DNA of 64,000 bases from Impatiens glandulifera (lineage: Eukaryota; Streptophyta; Magnoliopsida; Ericales; Balsaminaceae), in contig NC_061862.1 of NCBI RefSeq assembly GCF_907164915.1, positions 92,087,995-92,151,994 of the forward strand. The letters run 5' to 3'. The notes under the pieces were generated by a model. The model was not told where the DNA came from. It ran no database searches and saw only the letters and a list, made by a program, of their open reading frames with translations. Below are positions 1-12,013 of this stretch, one piece after another (positions within the stretch are counted from its first letter, which is position 1; the number at the start of each line of letters is the position of its first letter). The position numbers and the translations under genes are program-made.

Positions 1-2451
1 AATCAAAACACAAACACTTAAATAAATAATATAGTCTCATACCATGCTATGAATCGGGTGACATGGTAGAGGAACTACACATGTTTGTTTAACACTCTTT
101 CAATATATATCTCTTCAAACTAACAAATAAACATAGTTTGAAGTCGATCTTCTACTATCGTGGAATCCCGTAAAATCATAGTCAGAATACTCAATGATCT
201 CAAATTGATTTGACCTCTAATATATGAGCATTTAATCTCTTATTTTTTTAAAAATATCTCATAACCCTTTTGGTTGTTTTCTAATAATTTATCCTCGTGT
301 TGCTAAGACATCTGTCTAGAACTCCAACAATATACAAAATATCAAGATGCGTACATACTTGAGCATACATCAAATTCCCAATAACCGGAGCATATAGAAT
401 TGATTTTATTTTTTCAATCTCAAGATTTTTATTTTTGGGCATTGATTGAGACTAAATTTATCTCATTTAGAGACATGGGTATCTAAAGGGTTACCATCCA
501 ACATTCCATATATTTTAAACATTTTATCAATATAAATTTATTGAGATAACTCAAGGATACGTCAAGATCTTTTATTTCAAAATTATTTGATAGAAATATA
601 TTGGTTTCATACAAAATGTTTAAACCATTTGTTTCAAATATTATGTCATTAACATACAAAACTAAAAAAATATGTATACTCCCAATAAATTTTTGATACA
701 TACATTCATCAACGATATTTGCCTCAAAACCAAATGAGAAAATAACTTAATACAATTTGTAATACCATTGCCAAGAAGTCTGTTTGAGCCCATAAATGAA
801 TTTTCTCAATTTACATACCATATGTTTGAGTCTACCGATACAGTTTTCTAGTTGTACTATATTGATTGTTTCTTCAATGTCTTCATTGAGAAATGTCATT
901 TTGACATCCATTTAGTTAAGCTCCATATCAAACCGTGCAACGAGTGACATGATTCTCCTAAAAGAATTCTTTGATGAAATTGGAGAAAATGTCTCTTTAA
1001 AGTCAATCCCTTCTCTTAGAGAATAACATTTTGCTATGAGATGAGTCTTATATTTGTCAACATTACCCTTTGAATTCCGTTTAGTTTTAAAAATCCATTT
1101 ATAACCAACATGTTTCTTTCCTTCTGTAAATGAGACAAGCTCCCAAACTTTATTGTCTTGCATATATTTATACTCTTCGTTCATTACACAAATCCAGTTT
1201 TTAGAATTAGTATCATTTATAGCATGTTGAAAGTTGATATAGTCATCTTCCGTTATACCATCATTATCCTTATTTTTTAGAAAAAAATATAATCATTTGA
1301 TATAACAAGTCTCCTTTCTTTAGTGGATCGTCTTAAAAGCACTTAATCTTGAGTTTATTCTTCATGAGTTTGTTTAACAATGTAGTGTTACTCTTGACTT
1401 TGAACTTGATTATCAATATGAATAAAATCCATATCAATGTAAAAAATATTTTGGATATGATACGATATGAATCAAGTTTTCATAAATATAAATTTTTTAA
1501 TCCAAATATCTTCAAAGACAATGTCATTTCTCCCATCAAACTCAATATGCTCAAAAAATATTACAGTCCCGTCTCATTTTTTTTTAACTTGGAGTCATAA
1601 AATTATAGTTCCTTGATCATTTAGAGTACCTACTAAAGTAATTGCTCACTATTTTGGGATCCATTCTCCTTTCATTCGGTCTATAAGGCCTTGCCTTAGC
1701 AGGTCATCCCCGAACATGAAAATATTTTAAATTAGGTTTATGACTAGTACAAAGCTAATAAGGTATTTTAATAGTTATTTTAGATAGTACTCTATTTAAA
1801 ATGTAGGTTGTTGTCTTCGATGCCTCTCCCTATAGAGATTCTTATAAAAGTTGAACGACTAATCATACTCAATAATATGTCCTTAAGAGTGTGATTACGT
1901 CTTTTAGCCTCACCATTCATTCTAGGTAAACTAGACATTGTGTATTATGGGACAATTTCACATTCTTTTAGGTATCTATCTAGCTAAAGGTTATGAATGT
2001 AATATCCTGAACCGTCATATCTACAATAATATTCACCGCCACGATGAGATTTGACTTTCTTTATCCTTTTGTTGAGTTGATTTTCAACTTTAATTTTAAA
2101 TGATTTGAACACGATTAATAATTGTGACTTTTAATGAATTAGAAATAGGTATGCATATTTTGAGTAATCATCTATAAATGATACAAAATATTGTTGACCA
2201 ATCCAAGAAGATGTAAGAAATGACTCATAAATGTCCGCATGTATCACTTTTAAGATGTCATTTGCTCTTATTGCACATAATTTCTTTATTTTTTAATGTA
2301 TACAATACATATATTAAAGTCTGAAAAATTACTTTTATCCAAAATTCCTTCATAAAGTATTTTAACTCTATTCATAGAGATATATCCTAATTGCGTGTTC
2401 CATAAAGAACTTAAATTTTCATTATTTTCTTTATGCTTAGTACCATGTGAT
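1..2451 (-). pseudogene. Decayed Ty1/copia pol remnant (integrase to reverse transcriptase)
   Basis: Read on the minus strand from 2451 down, the pieces follow copia pol order. A GAG-pre-integrase stretch (SLWNTQLGYISMNRVKILYE-like) lies near 2400-2300. The integrase core (YFVSFIDDYSKYAY) is near 2170-2130, and the integrase end (PRMNGEAKRRNHTLKD) is near 1940-1870. The start of the reverse transcriptase (VWELVSFTEGKKHVGYKWIF then FKETFSPISSKNSFRRIM) is at 1184-912. The polymerase box, YVNDII where YVDDM is usual, lies within 701-483, and a trace of the RNase H approach is near 400-340. Many stops and frame changes separate the pieces, so no protein can be made. The 5' end (LTR, gag, protease) is missing and stops where the plus-strand LTR begins at 2452. 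The element therefore probably served as the target for that insertion. The 3' end lies outside the window. Confidence 0.85.
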
Positions 2452-2753
2452 TGTTGGGTTTGGGGTTCATATTTTATTAAAGTTTATATATTGTAATTGG
2501 GCTTTAAGCTTTTATTGGGGCTTATGAGTAGTAGTTTAATCTTTTGGCTTTTAATGTACTCCTATAAATAGAGACCTTGTAACCTAGGGTTACTTGGACC
2601 ATTATTTCATGGAAAATCAATAGAATGAACGACTCCCCGAGAATGTAGGCATTGGTGGCTGAACCTCGTTATATCTTGTGTTCTTTATTATGTTTTACCA
2701 CTTTATCTATATATCTTTTTTATCGTGTGTTTAGATTAAATCTTTTCTCAACA
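2452..2753 (+). repeat. 5' LTR of a plus-strand Ty1/copia element
   Basis: This 302-bp segment starts TGTTGGG and ends CTCAACA, giving the TG...CA ends with a 5-bp terminal inverted repeat (TGTTG/CAACA) typical of copia LTRs. A TATA box lies inside at 2563-2570. Two bases after its end comes a primer-binding site, followed by a gag start. The left end abuts an opposite-strand copia remnant. The partner LTR, if it is the 7954 fragment, survives for only about 25 bp, so age cannot be judged from LTR divergence. Confidence 0.85.
2563..2570 (+). promoter_or_regulatory. TATA box of the copia LTR
   Basis: TATAAATA lies in the middle of the LTR, about 190 bp before the primer-binding site. This is where the U3/R promoter of a copia LTR is expected. 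Whether it is active cannot be told from sequence. Confidence 0.55.
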
Positions 2754-2755
2754 AA

Positions 2756-2771
2756 TGGTATCAAAGCTGAG
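2756..2771 (+). other. Primer-binding site (initiator-Met tRNA type)
   Basis: TGGTATCAAAGC begins two bases after the LTR. It matches the plant initiator tRNA-Met complement TGGTATCAGAGC at 11 of 12 positions, the usual primer site of plant copia elements. Confidence 0.8.
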
Positions 2772-2797
2772 TTAGCTGTATTGGACTTGATTGAAAT

Positions 2798-4500
2798 ATG
2801 AAGATAAACACAAGTAGGATGATTTTACTGAATGACTCAAATTATCAAATTTGGAAAGGAAAAATGAAAGATCTATTATTTGTTAAGGCTTTACACTTAC
2901 CCGTTTTTGGTAGTGAGAAACCTGCATCCAAATCTGACGAGGAATGGAATTTTGAGCATGAACAAGTATTTGGTTTTATTCGTAAGTTTGTTGAAAAGAA
3001 TGTTTACAACCACATCCTACATGAGACAAATGCACAATCTTTAAACATGTGCATATAAACTTGAAAATTTATATGCTTCAAAGACTGGAAGTAATAAATT
3101 ATTCTTGCTTCATAAATTAATTCATTTGAGATATAATGATAGCGCTTCTATGGCTGATCATTAATTTAGGGTGTTCTTATCAGATGTCAGGAATGTGAAT
3201 TAAGTTTGAAGATGATGTTCAAGGACTTTGGTTATTGACTACTCTATCTGATTCGTGGGAGACATTTAAGGTTTCTCTTTGTAATTTTGTTGTTAATGGT
3301 GCAGTAACTCTACAGATGGCCAAACTTGGCATCATGAATGAGGAATTAAGAAGAAAATCTCAATGATCTTCGATAAATTCAAATGTGGTGGTAACTGAAA
3401 ATAGGGGAGATAGATCAACAGGGGTGGAAAAGACAATGAGAGACATAAGAGTCGAAGTAAGTCCAAATTCAAGTACAAGTCAGCTGAATGTTATCATTAC
3501 GGTAAAATGGGGCACATTAAGAAAGATTGTTTTAAGCTGAAACGCGAAATGAGTGGATCTAATCAAAATAAAGTTATTGGTGAAGATCGCGTGTCAATAG
3601 CGACTTCAAATGATCTCGTAACTATCCACGATGAGAATAGAATTAACATTGTATGCAATGAGTCAAGTTGGGTGTTTGACACCGGAGCTTCCTTGCATGT
3701 TACGCCAAGGAAAGACTATTTTACGTCTTATACTTCAGGTGATTTTGGAGTATTAAAGATGGGTAACGACGGTTTAAGTAAGGTTATTGGTATTGGTGAC
3801 GTTTGTTTGGATTCTGGTAATGGGTCGAAATTATTACTTAAGAATGTTCGACATGCTCTAGATATTAGGTTGAATTTGATATCAACTGGAAAACTTGATG
3901 ATGATGGTTTCACGAGTAATTTTAGTTTTGGAAAATGAAAATTTTCTAAAGGTAACTTGATTATAACTCGAGGAGAGAAATATTCTAATTTATATTTGAT
4001 GCAAATTCGATATGCAAGGATAGTGTGAATGTTGTACGGAGTAAAGATGCTTCCAAATTATGGCACCGAAGACTTAGTCACATTAGTGAAAAGGGGTTGA
4101 ATCTGTTGGTTAAGAAAAATGCTATTTCTGGTTTGAGTGAGACCGATTTGGAGAAATGTTCTCATTGTGCTGCTGGAAAACAAATAAGAGTATCGTTCAA
4201 GCATAATCTTCCTTTAAGAAAGTCAAAAGTCTTAGAGTTGGTGCATTCAGACGTTTGTGGTCCTTTAAAGGTACGAACTATTAGTGGTGCTCTTTATTTT
4301 GTAACGTTTATTGATGATCATTTCAGGAAGCTTTGAGTATATGTTTTGAAGTCTAAAGATGAGTTTTAGACAATTTCAAAGAGTTCCATACTCTTGTTGA
4401 AAGAGAGATCGGGAAGAAGATCAAGTGCATTCGTAATGATAATGATGGTGAATATTGTGGTTCATTTGATGCATACTACAGACAACAAGTGGTATTAGAA
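2798..4500 (+). pseudogene. Ty1/copia gag-protease-integrase, broken
   Basis: The start at 2798 gives a typical copia Gag N-terminus ([18 protein letters not shown]) that stops after 86 codons. Gag homology continues in other frames to about 3360. A zinc knuckle follows at 3489-3530 with its second Cys changed to Tyr (CYHY instead of CYHC). The protease active-site region WVFDTGASLHVTP is near 3670-3710. The GAG-pre-integrase domain (KLWHRRLSHISEKGLNLLV) and integrase start (LELVHSDVCGPLK, VTFIDDHFRKL) are at 4040-4336, and a last integrase piece (NDGEYCGSFDAYY) reaches about 4490. Reverse transcriptase and RNase H were not found, so the element has lost its 3' coding half as well as carrying stops and shifts. 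It cannot move by itself. Confidence 0.85.
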
Positions 4501-4976
4501 CATTTTTTGAGAATAATTATCCTAATCTATTTATGAAGATATGATAGAAACCCTATCCTCCTTTGAAGAAGTTGTTGGATATTTGTGCTTTTGTTGAAGA
4601 TTGTTGGTTGTTTGAGAAAACGACATTGGTTGTAGAAGAATTAGTCGCTGTGAAGATTTGAGTTGAAATCTTCAATTTCTAAGGAGATGTCAACTATCGT
4701 AAAAATATTTCTTAGTTTGGGGTGACGCTCTCTTAAGAAGAAGAGAGAAGAAGACAATGGGTCTTTTGTTCTTCTCGAAGGCGCCAATGGGTGCAGGTGA
4801 CGAAAAGTCGTCGTGTATGCAGCGACACCAGAATGAAAAAGATGAGGTATATTCTTTTGACTTATTTTAATTTGGGACATATGGTCTATAAAAATATAAA
4901 AAAGAAAAAATATATCTCCAAATATATCTATCTATATATTCCATATATATATATATATATTATGATATAATATAAT
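4501..4976. other. No gene seen; probably eroded copia interior
   Basis: No domain was recognised here. It lies between the last integrase piece and the MITE at 4977 and ends in a TA-rich tract. A 79-codon minus-strand frame at 4641-4880 has no recognisable motif and was not accepted. Confidence 0.4.
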
Positions 4977-5457
4977 TAAGGATGGCAATTTGAAACCACC
5001 CTGTGAAAACTGAACCTAATTGTCCCGTTTGGGACGGTTTTTCCCCGAAACCGAACGGGGATGGGTCGGAGATGGTATTTGTGTCCCCCGTCCCGCCCCG
5101 TCCCGATTTCACCCCGATTTTGCCCTAAACACCATAAACATAATTAAATATATTAAATCATCAATATATTTATTTATTCACTATAATTTATAAGAGTAGG
5201 AAGATTATTTCTTTATAATAATATAAAATTTTAATATATTACAATATATATTATATTAAAAAAATTCGTTTATATAATTTTATTGTATAGTTTTTATTTA
5301 TTTTTAAAAAAAAATTATTAACGGTGCCCCGCGGGATTTCCCGAAACCGAAAAGGACCGAACGGGGCGGGATTGGTATTAAAAAATTCCCTGAAATTAAA
5401 ACGGGGCGGGGATGGTAAATGCATTCCCCGTCCCTAACCGCCCCATTGTCATCCTTA
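4977..5457. mobile_element. hAT-type MITE, 481 bp
   Basis: Terminal inverted repeats TAAGGATGGCAAT and its near-complement ATTGTCATCCTTA (12 of 13) bound the element. It is flanked by a perfect 8-bp target duplication AATATAAT at 4969-4976 and 5458-5465, the size made by hAT transposases. Subterminal GC-rich blocks (ACGGGGCGGG types) face each other across an AT-rich centre. There is no coding capacity, so it depends on a hAT transposase in trans. It sits inside the plus-strand copia region and is therefore younger than it. Confidence 0.85.
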
Positions 5458-5465
5458 AATATAAT

Positions 5466-7942
5466 ATATAGAGAGGATCCAAGAATCTTTGAAGCGGTCA
5501 ACAACTAAGACTTTTTCAACTAGGACTTTATATTTAAGTCTTGTTTGATTTCATAAAATAGGTTTAAGACCTATTTGATTCCAATTTTCATAAGTAAAGC
5601 ATTGTTTGATTTTAATCAAATTCTTAAAGCTTTGAATGCTTTTATCTTGGATTTGTATTTAGGCTTGTTTGACTTGAATTTCTCAAAGATGGAGATTTGT
5701 GATTTATCTACTAAGAGATTTGACATTCGTCAATATGCAGATTGAAATTAGAGTTGAAAAAGAAGGTGGAGTGCTTATTCAATGTTGCAGATTATGAAAG
5801 ACAATTGATGCAACATGTTTAATCATCATGTGGCATTAATGTTTGTTTGTAAGAGTGTGGTTTTGATATGTGTGTATAAGGACCGAATTTTGGATTTACA
5901 TCAAACTTTGTGAGTAGGTTTGTTTGGAAATCTCTGATAAGTGCTGGTGCAAAGTTTTCAAGTGGGTGTTGATGCCTTAAGGGTTCTACAAAAAATAATA
6001 ATTTCTAAGGTATGAGTTGAGGGTACACTAATCATATACATGGTTTGTTAGATTTTTCTATGTAGGATTTGGCTAGAAGAATGTGGAGAACAAACGATAC
6101 ATTTTCAAGCTTGTTGAAAATTAGTTGGAGGTTTTATTATAATCTATTGTTGTCTTGGCATACATAATTTCTAAGGTATGAGTCAAAAATTAAAAGAGAG
6201 GAAGAAATAGAAAATCTTGTAGCAGATTTTTGCCTACAGCCGCGCAGGGTTCATCAAACTGACGATTGGAGATTCAAACGGAGTTCAATTGAGCCGAGAT
6301 TTTGTCGAGAGGTTAGTAACTCATTCCTATACATTTTCAACGGTCGGATCAAGGTTTGGACGCTTTTATCTTATTGGAAGAGCTAATCCAGATGAAGACG
6401 ATAGTGAAATTATGTGCTTTACACTTGACAAAAACATGATCAAGTATGGAAAGTTGTTATCAGAATGGTGTTTACCGATGACAACATTGTCGACATGTTG
6501 ATAAGGAAATCCTTCGGGCCAAATTGCAAGATTGCATTGAGTTGGTGGGTGATTAAGGATTGAAACAATTCCAGTTAACACACAATATAAATGAAAGATC
6601 AGGAAGAGAAAGACTAGTGAAAGAAACTTATAAGTTGAGGTGGAGACATCTTGAGAGCAACTTTCAAACAAATTAAGAAGAAATCATTGCATTATCTTCT
6701 AATGTGAGAAGATAAATAAAACTTTGAGTGAGATTTCTAGTCATGAAAAAAGAGCTAGATGGGAGACTCGGTAATTTGAAGGTGATTATTTTGTTACTTA
6801 TTTTGTTCTATCTTAATTGTATATACATTGTGGATCATAATTTAAATGAATGAGATGATTGATTTGTCATCTTATTGATGAGATGATTGATACCTTGAAT
6901 GAGATTTCTAGTAATGAAAAAGAGGCTAGATGAGAGGTTCGATCAATTCAAATGGAAGGATATTCGATTTTTTCACAAAAAAAACTATAAATGATCATTT
7001 GAAGCATTGGTGAAGACAATTGAAGAGAAATAGTGAATCTTGAAATAATATTCTTGGATTGCTAGGCGTTTTTTGGATTCAAGAAACTAGCAGATTGCAA
7101 GCGAATTTGTTCAAGGAGAAGTATGAGGTTCAAGTTGGTTGAGTAAGCAACGTTCATGGTAAGATGGGTGACAAATGTTTTGTCAGATCTTGAGCTAGAG
7201 AAAAGAGATGTCGTGATAGTCTAATTTATATATTATGAAGTAGACGATAAATGTTCGTCTTGGGTCTTCTCATTTTTTCGATCGATATCTTATTTTGAGG
7301 AAGTAGACAATATAAGTTCGTTTTGGGTGTCCTCAGTTTTCGATAGATATCTGATTTTTTAAAAGTAGACGATGTAAGTTCGTTGGACTTGAAAAATAAG
7401 ACTCTCAATTTGTGGAAAATAAGGGTAAAGATTATATTGACATAATAAAGAATTGTTAATTCTAGTTTCCGCATATGTCAACGGGTATGAACAAAGATTG
7501 GGAAGAGTTGTTGAATGTCTTTCGTCGTTGAAATAACGTGGTTACCTAAATTTACTTGGTGTTATAAACTCTATGATTTTATCTTCTAAGGGCTTTTGAG
7601 CGGAAGTGGAGTTATAATGATTTATTTCGTGAATGGCTCGAGTAGTGAAGATTGATGTGTGGCTTATAACATTTTGATGGTGTGATATACGTGATGGTGG
7701 AGATTGTTATTCTTCAAAGGTCTCTTCAGTGGAAGTGGATGTACGATTATCTCATGAATGGCTCGAGCAAAGGTGAAGATTGAAGTGTTGAACTCACTTA
7801 TTTCTTTATGGCTTGACTTTTGTCAAGGTGGAGATTGAGGGGTACGACTCGTGTATTTCCCAAGGGACGTGAAATTTGTCGAGGTAGAGATTGTTGAATT
7901 TATAATTTATTCATCAAATCTCAATAAGCGCGGTATTCGCCC
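5466..7942. other. Non-coding interior with local repeats, no recognised gene
   Basis: No retrotransposon domain was recognised here, although the stretch lies between the plus-strand copia coding remnant and a PPT/LTR-like end. It holds a pair of similar blocks about 170 bp apart (6725 and 6897, sharing GAGATTTCTAGT and AAAGAGCTAGATG-like strings), a short tandem repeat at 7241-7390 and PPT-like repeats after 7560. Open frames such as 6289-6501 look accidental. It may be the unfilled 3' half of the copia element or a different insertion. Confidence 0.35.
7241..7390. repeat. Degenerate tandem repeat, about 70 bp x 2-3
   Basis: Blocks beginning AGTAGACGATAAATGTTCGT, AGTAGACAATATAAGTTCGT and AGTAGACGATGTAAGTTCGT recur about every 70 bp. 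The first two continue with a shared CTTGGGT.CT...TTTTCGAT.GATATCT pattern; the third stops after its first half. Function is unknown. Confidence 0.65.
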
Positions 7943-7980
7943 AAGGTGGAGATTGTTGGGCTTTGGGCTCATATTTTACA
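7570..7980 (+). repeat. Repeated PPT-like blocks and remnant of a 3' LTR
   Basis: The string GGTGGAGATTG or a close variant recurs near 7700, 7820, 7880 and 7943, in loosely repeated blocks that share GAATGGCTCGAG. The last copy, AAGGTGGAGAT at 7943-7953, is followed directly by TGTTGGGCTTTGGGCTCATA. That resembles the start of the 5' LTR at 2452 (TGTTGGGTTTGGGGTTCATA) for about 25 bp, after which similarity ends. I read this as a polypurine tract and a truncated 3' LTR of the plus-strand copia element. Confidence 0.5.
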
Positions 7981-8688
7981 ATTTATTTTTAAGGTTTGCC
8001 TGATTTCACATTTAAGGTTTCATTAAAAGAAATAACGATTTCAAGAAAATAAAGATTGTCATAAGCTATAAGTGAACTAGTTTCAATAACTTTAGAACTA
8101 ATAGATAAGGTTAAATTTTCGTTTCGAAATGAGCAATGACATTCTTATTTGTCCATACAAACAACATAAATTAAATTTCGTCGAAACGACGGTACAAAAA
8201 AGTATCTATTAAATCAAAATAGTAATTAATAATACTTAATAACAATCTAAAAGGCCATATTACTTCCACTTCTACCGATTTTCCATCTCCTCGTCTTTTA
8301 ACGTCAAATAGTCTTGATAATTCAGACAACTCTACAATGAAACACTTATGTTAGAGTAGCAACAAAGTCTAACCAACAAGTATTTATTGATACTGGAAGC
8401 TAAATTAACTTTAGAAGAGACTAGATTAAGAGAAAATGTAAATTTTTAGCATATTACGGTACTTATGACATTCTTTCTTTTATTTTTCATCCTTTTTAAA
8501 AAAAATTAACCTTTATCAATTTTAAAATGAGCTTTCACACTTGTAGCCATTTAGACCCAATTGAACATTGAGCTCTATTCTATCAATTTGGAAAATTCAA
8601 ATCAAATTAGTTTTTGAGTATCAATTTTGTCAAAATTAACAAATCAATTTTGTCTCAAGCTCAACATATAAAGATATGGAATTACTAG
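7981..8688. other. No feature seen
   Basis: AT-rich sequence with no convincing open frame, domain or terminal repeat. It separates the copia remnant from the L1 remnant and hAT element to its right. Confidence 0.4.
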
Positions 8689-9656
8689 TCAAAAGGGAAG
8701 TGAGAGAAAAGCTCTGAAGATTTTCGGTGAGAATTTTCTAGCGATGGAATCTTGAATTTCTTCCCCAAATACGTGCACATTCTCATATTTAATCAAGAAT
8801 CGCGTCGAAATCAAGATCGTCGGCACTAGGGATGTAAATGAGCCGAGCCGAGCCGAGCCGAACAGTATCATGCTCGAGCTCGGCTCGTCTAGTATATATT
8901 CGGGCTCGAGCTCGGCTCGTATGGATTTATTTGAGCTCACGAGCCGCTCGTGCTCGGCTCGTTTAAAGCTCGTTTAGAATGCTTGTTAAGAGCTCGTTTA
9001 AAGCTCGTTTATAAATTGAACAATGAAATGAATGCAACATTAAAATTATAATTATAAATATACTTTTCAAATGATAAGAGTAACAAATTAGTGGAAGTAA
9101 ACCTTCAAAACTATAACACTAGCCAATAACATAATTACATAAAGCATTTTGCTTTAGTTTTAGAATACTTCTAAAAAGGCCATAACACAAAAATATTATC
9201 AAAAGTATTTTTCTATCATCCAATATGATAGAGCATTTTGCTTTAGTTGCAGTATACTTCAAAAAAGGCAAAAAACATTGCATATTATCAAAAGCATTTT
9301 GCTCTCCTCCAGCAACATCTTCCCATTATAGATTGCTATCACAAAATCAACATACCTACATCATATATAACACATCCTTAGCATTCATTATTTTCATTTT
9401 ATAATATAATTACCAAATAAAAAAATATTTAACACTAGAGAAGTCACAACCATTGACTGCAAGACTTTAAGTCAAATTAATCTCTTTTATCCATGAATTA
9501 TCCTTCACATATACAATTATCTTTTAGATTTAGTAACTAAGACTTAAATAAATAAATAATAAGATATTGATTTACTTACTTTTTGTTTGTTTTTGATTTG
9601 GTAATGTGCTCGTAACCAATCTTCTGCACAAAGTAAAACTTGAACTATCTCTGCTC

Positions 9657-10645
9657 CTAAATTGGCACGATGTGGATCAATAACTCTACCCCTACACTAA
9701 AAGCTGATTCAGAAGCGTCAGTAGTGATTGGAATTGATAATATGTCATATGTCATCTTTGACAAAATCCTAAACTTTAATTTGTTTGTCTCCCACCATGA
9801 TAATGTATCAAATTCAGCATCATTTTCACATAATTTGTTTTCAATTTCCCATTCTTCCAAGGACTTGCTCAAAACATCACACACAACAATACCTGTATGT
9901 GGCGGTGGAATTGAACAAAAATTCAAATTTCATTTTTGTAATTTTCAATTGGAGTCCACATAATGACAAGATTCACCATCTATGAAACTTTCTGATCAGA
10001 CTTCCACAAATCAGTAGTCACACTTACCCTATTCACATTCTTCAATACTGCCAAAAGTAATTTCTTCTCCATCTCATAAGTAGTTATGCAATCTTTCTTT
10101 GTAATAGCCCGACAATTTTTTTGATAATGTGGAGTAGCCGTTCTCATCAACAAGTTGAACAATTCATACTCTGCTAAATCGAATGGAAGTTCATGAACAA
10201 TAATCATGTGTGAAAGCATCTCCCTAATCTTCGTGTGATCGTATTTAAAACTTTGCACCGCATTAACAGTTTATGTCTCTGATAAGGTTCTGGTGATACT
10301 TAGATTTGATTGCCCTTTCTCTTTCATTATCTTCCTTATACAATGTCGACTATGCCTAGTCAAATGTGTCGTACGACTCGACTTACCATATGTCATATGA
10401 TGTTTACAATGAATACATTCAGCCTTTGTATTCCCTTCTATAAGTGTGATCACTTTAAAATCATCCCAAACTTTAGATGTACGCTTCCTTTTCTTGGTGT
10501 CATATGGGTTATTTTCATTTTCTATAACATTATCAAGTTCAGTCACCTTATCAGGTTCAGTAACCTCCTTGTTTTGAGAAGCTTCAGTGTTATTAATTTC
10601 ATTTGGTTGAACTTGAACTTCTTCCATAGTTGGTGTTGTACTCAA
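9657..10645 (-). pseudogene. hAT transposase, catalytic core deleted
   Basis: The N-terminal part (10645-10271) is a BED zinc finger: KVWDDFKVI, then CIHC and HLTRHSRHC carrying the CxxC...HxxxxH-type ligands. The next piece (10258-9980) is the hAT region ending VSVTTDLWKSD. A frame change follows, then NFCSIPPPHTGIVVCDVLSK, and at 9926-9657 the C-terminal hATC dimerisation domain (LSWWETNKLKFRILSKM, SIPITTDASESAFS). EWEIENK runs directly into the hATC lead-in, so most of the RNase H-like catalytic core, about 250 residues in relatives, is missing. This is an internal deletion derivative. The BED and hATC parts could in principle survive as a DNA-binding or dimerising fragment, but stops make that unlikely. 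Confidence 0.85.
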
Positions 10646-11744
10646 TTTCTGAAATACAGAGTATAGTATTGTAGAATATTCATTAGAATATTTTAATACA
10701 CAACATAATCAACAAATTCCAAAAAAGAGAATTCTTCAAACTATCAAATAAAACCATTTCAATAGTTCTATAAAAGAGAATTAAAAAGAGAATTTTGAAA
10801 TAACATATATATACTCATTAAATAGTTCTATAAAAGAAACTGAAGAAAAGACACATACAAATATACTAATAAGATGCAAATATACTAATAAGATGGACGT
10901 TTATCCACCAAAACAATTAATGATATCATATTTAAATAAAAACACATTAGGTCTTGTTAACAAAACAAAAGACTAAAAAAACAGAAAGAATAAGTATGAA
11001 ATCAAAAAAAAAAAAAAGGGTGTCTACTTTTTTAGTTTAAGCATATAAAACAAATCACTAAGGTTTAATGCAAAAACAATTTCAGATAGAGACTTAAACC
11101 TAGAAAAAACTCTCAAGTTTGGGTGTTGCAGGTGGCCCGGATAAGCCTCTCACAAGTCACCAGTCACCACATCTTTGTTGTCTAGCCTTATGCTGAAACT
11201 CCGTGCATCTGAAACACTTCGAAACCTCACTAGCTAACCCTAACAAATATACTAATTAAGAAATAAAACCTAAAATAATATTTAAAGTTTTTTGTTTTTC
11301 ACAAAACCTAACTGGTTTTATAAAATATAAAATCTCACCTCGAAGATGATTCGTAACCACTGATTTCCACTTTCCACTAATGCTTAGACAAGAGAACTTG
11401 GCGAAAGAGAGAAAGAAAAGAGCGTTGAAACCTTGGTGTGCTGCAACCTTATAGACCGACGACCTTGGCTAGACGGTAGAGAGAGAGAGATGAGAGACTT
11501 GGCTAGACGGAAGAGGGAGATATGAGAGACTAGAGATTGACTATCGAGATCCTTCTACAGAGTTCTAAAGAGTTCTCTTGCAGAACAAAAAAAGAATTTT
11601 AAAAATATCTATTTATTAACCCTAAGTTTAATTATATCTTTATAGGTTATTATTATATTAATATAAATATAATCATGTAATAATATTAATTATTATAATA
11701 TATATTTATATATTACTATTTTTTTGTAATAATTTACAAATTAT
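10646..11744. other. hAT element interior, 5' side of the transposase, no gene
   Basis: Upstream of the transposase start on the minus strand. AT-rich, with a short GA-rich duplicated block near 11465-11530 sharing CTTGGCTAGACGG. It may hold the transposase leader or introns; no coding domain was recognised. Confidence 0.4.
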
Positions 11745-12013
11745 ATTTAAACAATATTATAATCGAACGTGTTCGTGAACCTATAAACGAACTTGTTCGC
11801 GAGCTTATAAGTGAGCCTATAAACGAACATGTTCGTGAGATTACGAGCCGAATATCGAGAAGTTCAAGCTCGACTCGTTTAAATTTCCGAGCTTTTAAAC
11901 GAGCTTGAGCTCGGCTCGTTAAGACTAACGAACGAGCTCGAACGAGCTTTTTGTCGAGACGAGATTCGAATAGCTCGCGAGCAGCTCGGTTCATTTACAT
12001 CCCTAATCGGCAC

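Larger units (their letters stand above)
8827..12005 (-). mobile_element. hAT element, internally deleted, 3.2 kb
   Basis: The ends are TAGGGATGTAAATGAGCCGAGC and, in inverse, TAGGGATGTAAATGAACCGAGC (21 of 22). The flanks GTCGGCAC (8819-8826) and ATCGGCAC (12006-12013) match at 7 of 8 positions, the 8-bp duplication size of hAT. The right flank contains other CGGCAC copies, which weakens the duplication evidence slightly. Both ends have subterminal arrays of GAGCTCG/GCTCGTTTA units (8835-9010 and 11745-11995), a usual transposase-binding pattern. Inside is a broken minus-strand hAT transposase. The element lies inside an L1 remnant. Confidence 0.9.

Noticed and set aside
4641..4880. 79-codon minus-strand frame next to copia
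   Set aside because: No homology or motif; lies in eroded transposon sequence.
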